Positions 45,841 through 46,346 of a stretch of 46,346 bases of DNA are shown here, in pieces. The notes below the pieces were generated by a model. The model searched no databases. It saw only the letters and a list, made by a program, of their open reading frames with translations, and had not been told where the DNA came from. This DNA is from Planctomycetaceae bacterium (GTDB taxonomy: Bacteria; Planctomycetota; Planctomycetia; Planctomycetales; Planctomycetaceae): the NCBI GenBank assembly GCA_029259815.1, contig JAJDEJ010000248.1, positions 1 through 46,346 of the forward strand. The letters are read 5' to 3'. Position numbers and translations under genes: made by a program. The stretch's first letter is position 1. Every line of letters starts with the position of its first letter.

Positions 45841-46137
45841 TGTCCGAGTCTTCACCCGGAACACCGCTTCGCCGTCAAGCGAACTTCTACTCTGGCCACA
45901 CTCCCAGTCTTGAGGATTTGAAACACCTGAACTGCCAAGCTCAGGCACCGGTGACCAATTCGGTCGCCACAGGCGGTTTGTCTGTCATGCGAACACTGTC
46001 GTTCATACATCAGAACAAGACCACATTGGGACGAACCAAGAAATCCGGCATCTCAAGACCTTCCTGCGTTAGTTGTCGTCTTCGTCTGATGGGTCTCGTC
46101 GCGTTAGGGTGTGACCCCGAGGAGCCGCAGCCGTACG

Positions 46138-46155
46138 GGCATCCTCCCGGATGCC
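46138..46155. repeat. Small inverted repeat
   Basis: GGCATCC-TCCC-GGATGCC, a perfect 7-bp stem with a four-base loop. It lies about 107 bases beyond the stop of the transposase fragment (on that gene's strand) and may be part of the end of the element. Confidence 0.4.
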
Positions 46156-46221
46156 GCAGTTTCCGCACCAAGAGTTCACGTCGAACTCGACGGGTGCGAT
46201 TTCTGGGGGCCGAACATGGAA

Positions 46222-46238
46222 GCACCCCCTAAGGGTGC
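46222..46238 (-). terminator. Hairpin just downstream of the transposase stop
   Basis: GCACCC-CCTAA-GGGTGC, a perfect 6-bp stem with five-base loop, about 25 bases after the stop codon of the partial transposase on the minus strand. It may act as a terminator or belong to the element's terminal repeat. Confidence 0.4.
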
Positions 46239-46262
46239 GTTCGTAAATAAACTATCGAAGTT

Positions 46263-46346
46263 CTAGTTCTTACGTGGGGCGATTTGATAGTTCCAATCAC
46301 CGTGGAACGCATTGCGTTTCAGTTTGATGGCGTTCATTTCGGCATC
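46263..46346 (-). mobile_element. C-terminus of a transposase, probably ISAzo13-like (runs off the right edge)
   Basis: The minus strand gives 27 codons open to the window edge and a TAG stop at 46263-46265. The text ends LKRNAFHGDWNYQIAPRKN. The WNYxIxPR pattern next to a short HxxxxxW context is typical of the last residues of ISAzo13-family transposases. Only the extreme C-terminus is visible, so the family call is tentative. Confidence 0.5.

Larger units (their letters stand above)
45333..46262. other. Non-coding or decayed stretch with hairpins
   Basis: About 930 bases between the pseudogene and the transposase fragment. Short open frames on both strands have no ribosome site or family character. 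It contains the hairpin cluster at 45708-45840 and further inverted repeats at 46138-46155 and 46222-46238. It may be a remnant of mobile DNA. Confidence 0.5.

Overview
The window looks like a chromosomal accessory region of a Planctomycetota bacterium. This is inferred from the mix of families: HMBD/YHS metal-domain proteins in many genes, tiny Cys-rich secreted proteins, a globin-coupled kinase, BON and CBS proteins, and a second 'N-type' F1Fo ATPase operon. No rRNA, tRNA or CRISPR array was seen.

Layout. 1-1431 (minus): the 5' part of a CusB-type adaptor running off the left edge, and a Cys-rich secreted protein. 1908-10617 (plus): a complete CusB-CusA-outer-membrane-factor efflux operon. 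11025-12518: a membrane-bound RsbU/SpoIIE-type phosphatase. 12817-16597: an M50 membrane protease, a CPA2 antiporter and a Met/Gly-rich Spy-like periplasmic protein. 16890-21978: glutamate dehydrogenase, a membrane FAD/[2Fe-2S] NAD(P)H oxidoreductase with a Met-rich periplasmic head, a cytochrome b-like membrane protein and a heptaheme c-type cytochrome. 21802-25058 (minus): two BON proteins and glycogen debranching enzyme GlgX. 25576-29647: a CBS-pair protein and an NtrC-type sigma54 activator (overlapping genes), a Cys-rich secreted protein, and a protoglobin-sensor histidine kinase. 29831-32876: a His-rich metal-binding lipoprotein, another Cys-rich secreted protein, an ECF sigma/anti-sigma pair and a degenerate receiver protein. 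33229-34731: a LOG-YHS fusion and a methyltransferase. 34965-41828: the complete N-ATPase operon atpDCQRBEFAG. 41872-44358: a Cu+ P1B-ATPase with YHS and two HMBD domains. 44359-46346: decayed DNA with a pseudogene, a cluster of hairpins, and the C-terminus of a transposase at the right edge.

The most interesting result is a set of four sigma54-type (-24/-12) promoters that I found by eye. All fit GGCAYG-N5-YGC with the diagnostic GG-N10-GC spacing, and each lies a short distance upstream of a gene: the M50 protease/antiporter, the Spy-like protein, a BON protein, and the whole N-ATPase operon. The window also encodes an NtrC-family activator with an intact GAFTGA loop and, nearby on the same strand, a globin-sensor kinase. 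Together these suggest a self-contained oxygen/redox-responsive sigma54 regulon that switches on an alternative ATPase, envelope protection and probably reserve metabolism, embedded in a copper-resistance island. Its logic resembles the mycobacterial DosR hypoxia regulon, which includes a CBS protein and a site-2-protease homologue, but with different regulators.

A second candidate system is the GDH / NAD(P)H-oxidoreductase / cytochrome b / heptaheme cytochrome cluster, which could carry electrons from cytoplasmic NAD(P)H to the periplasm.
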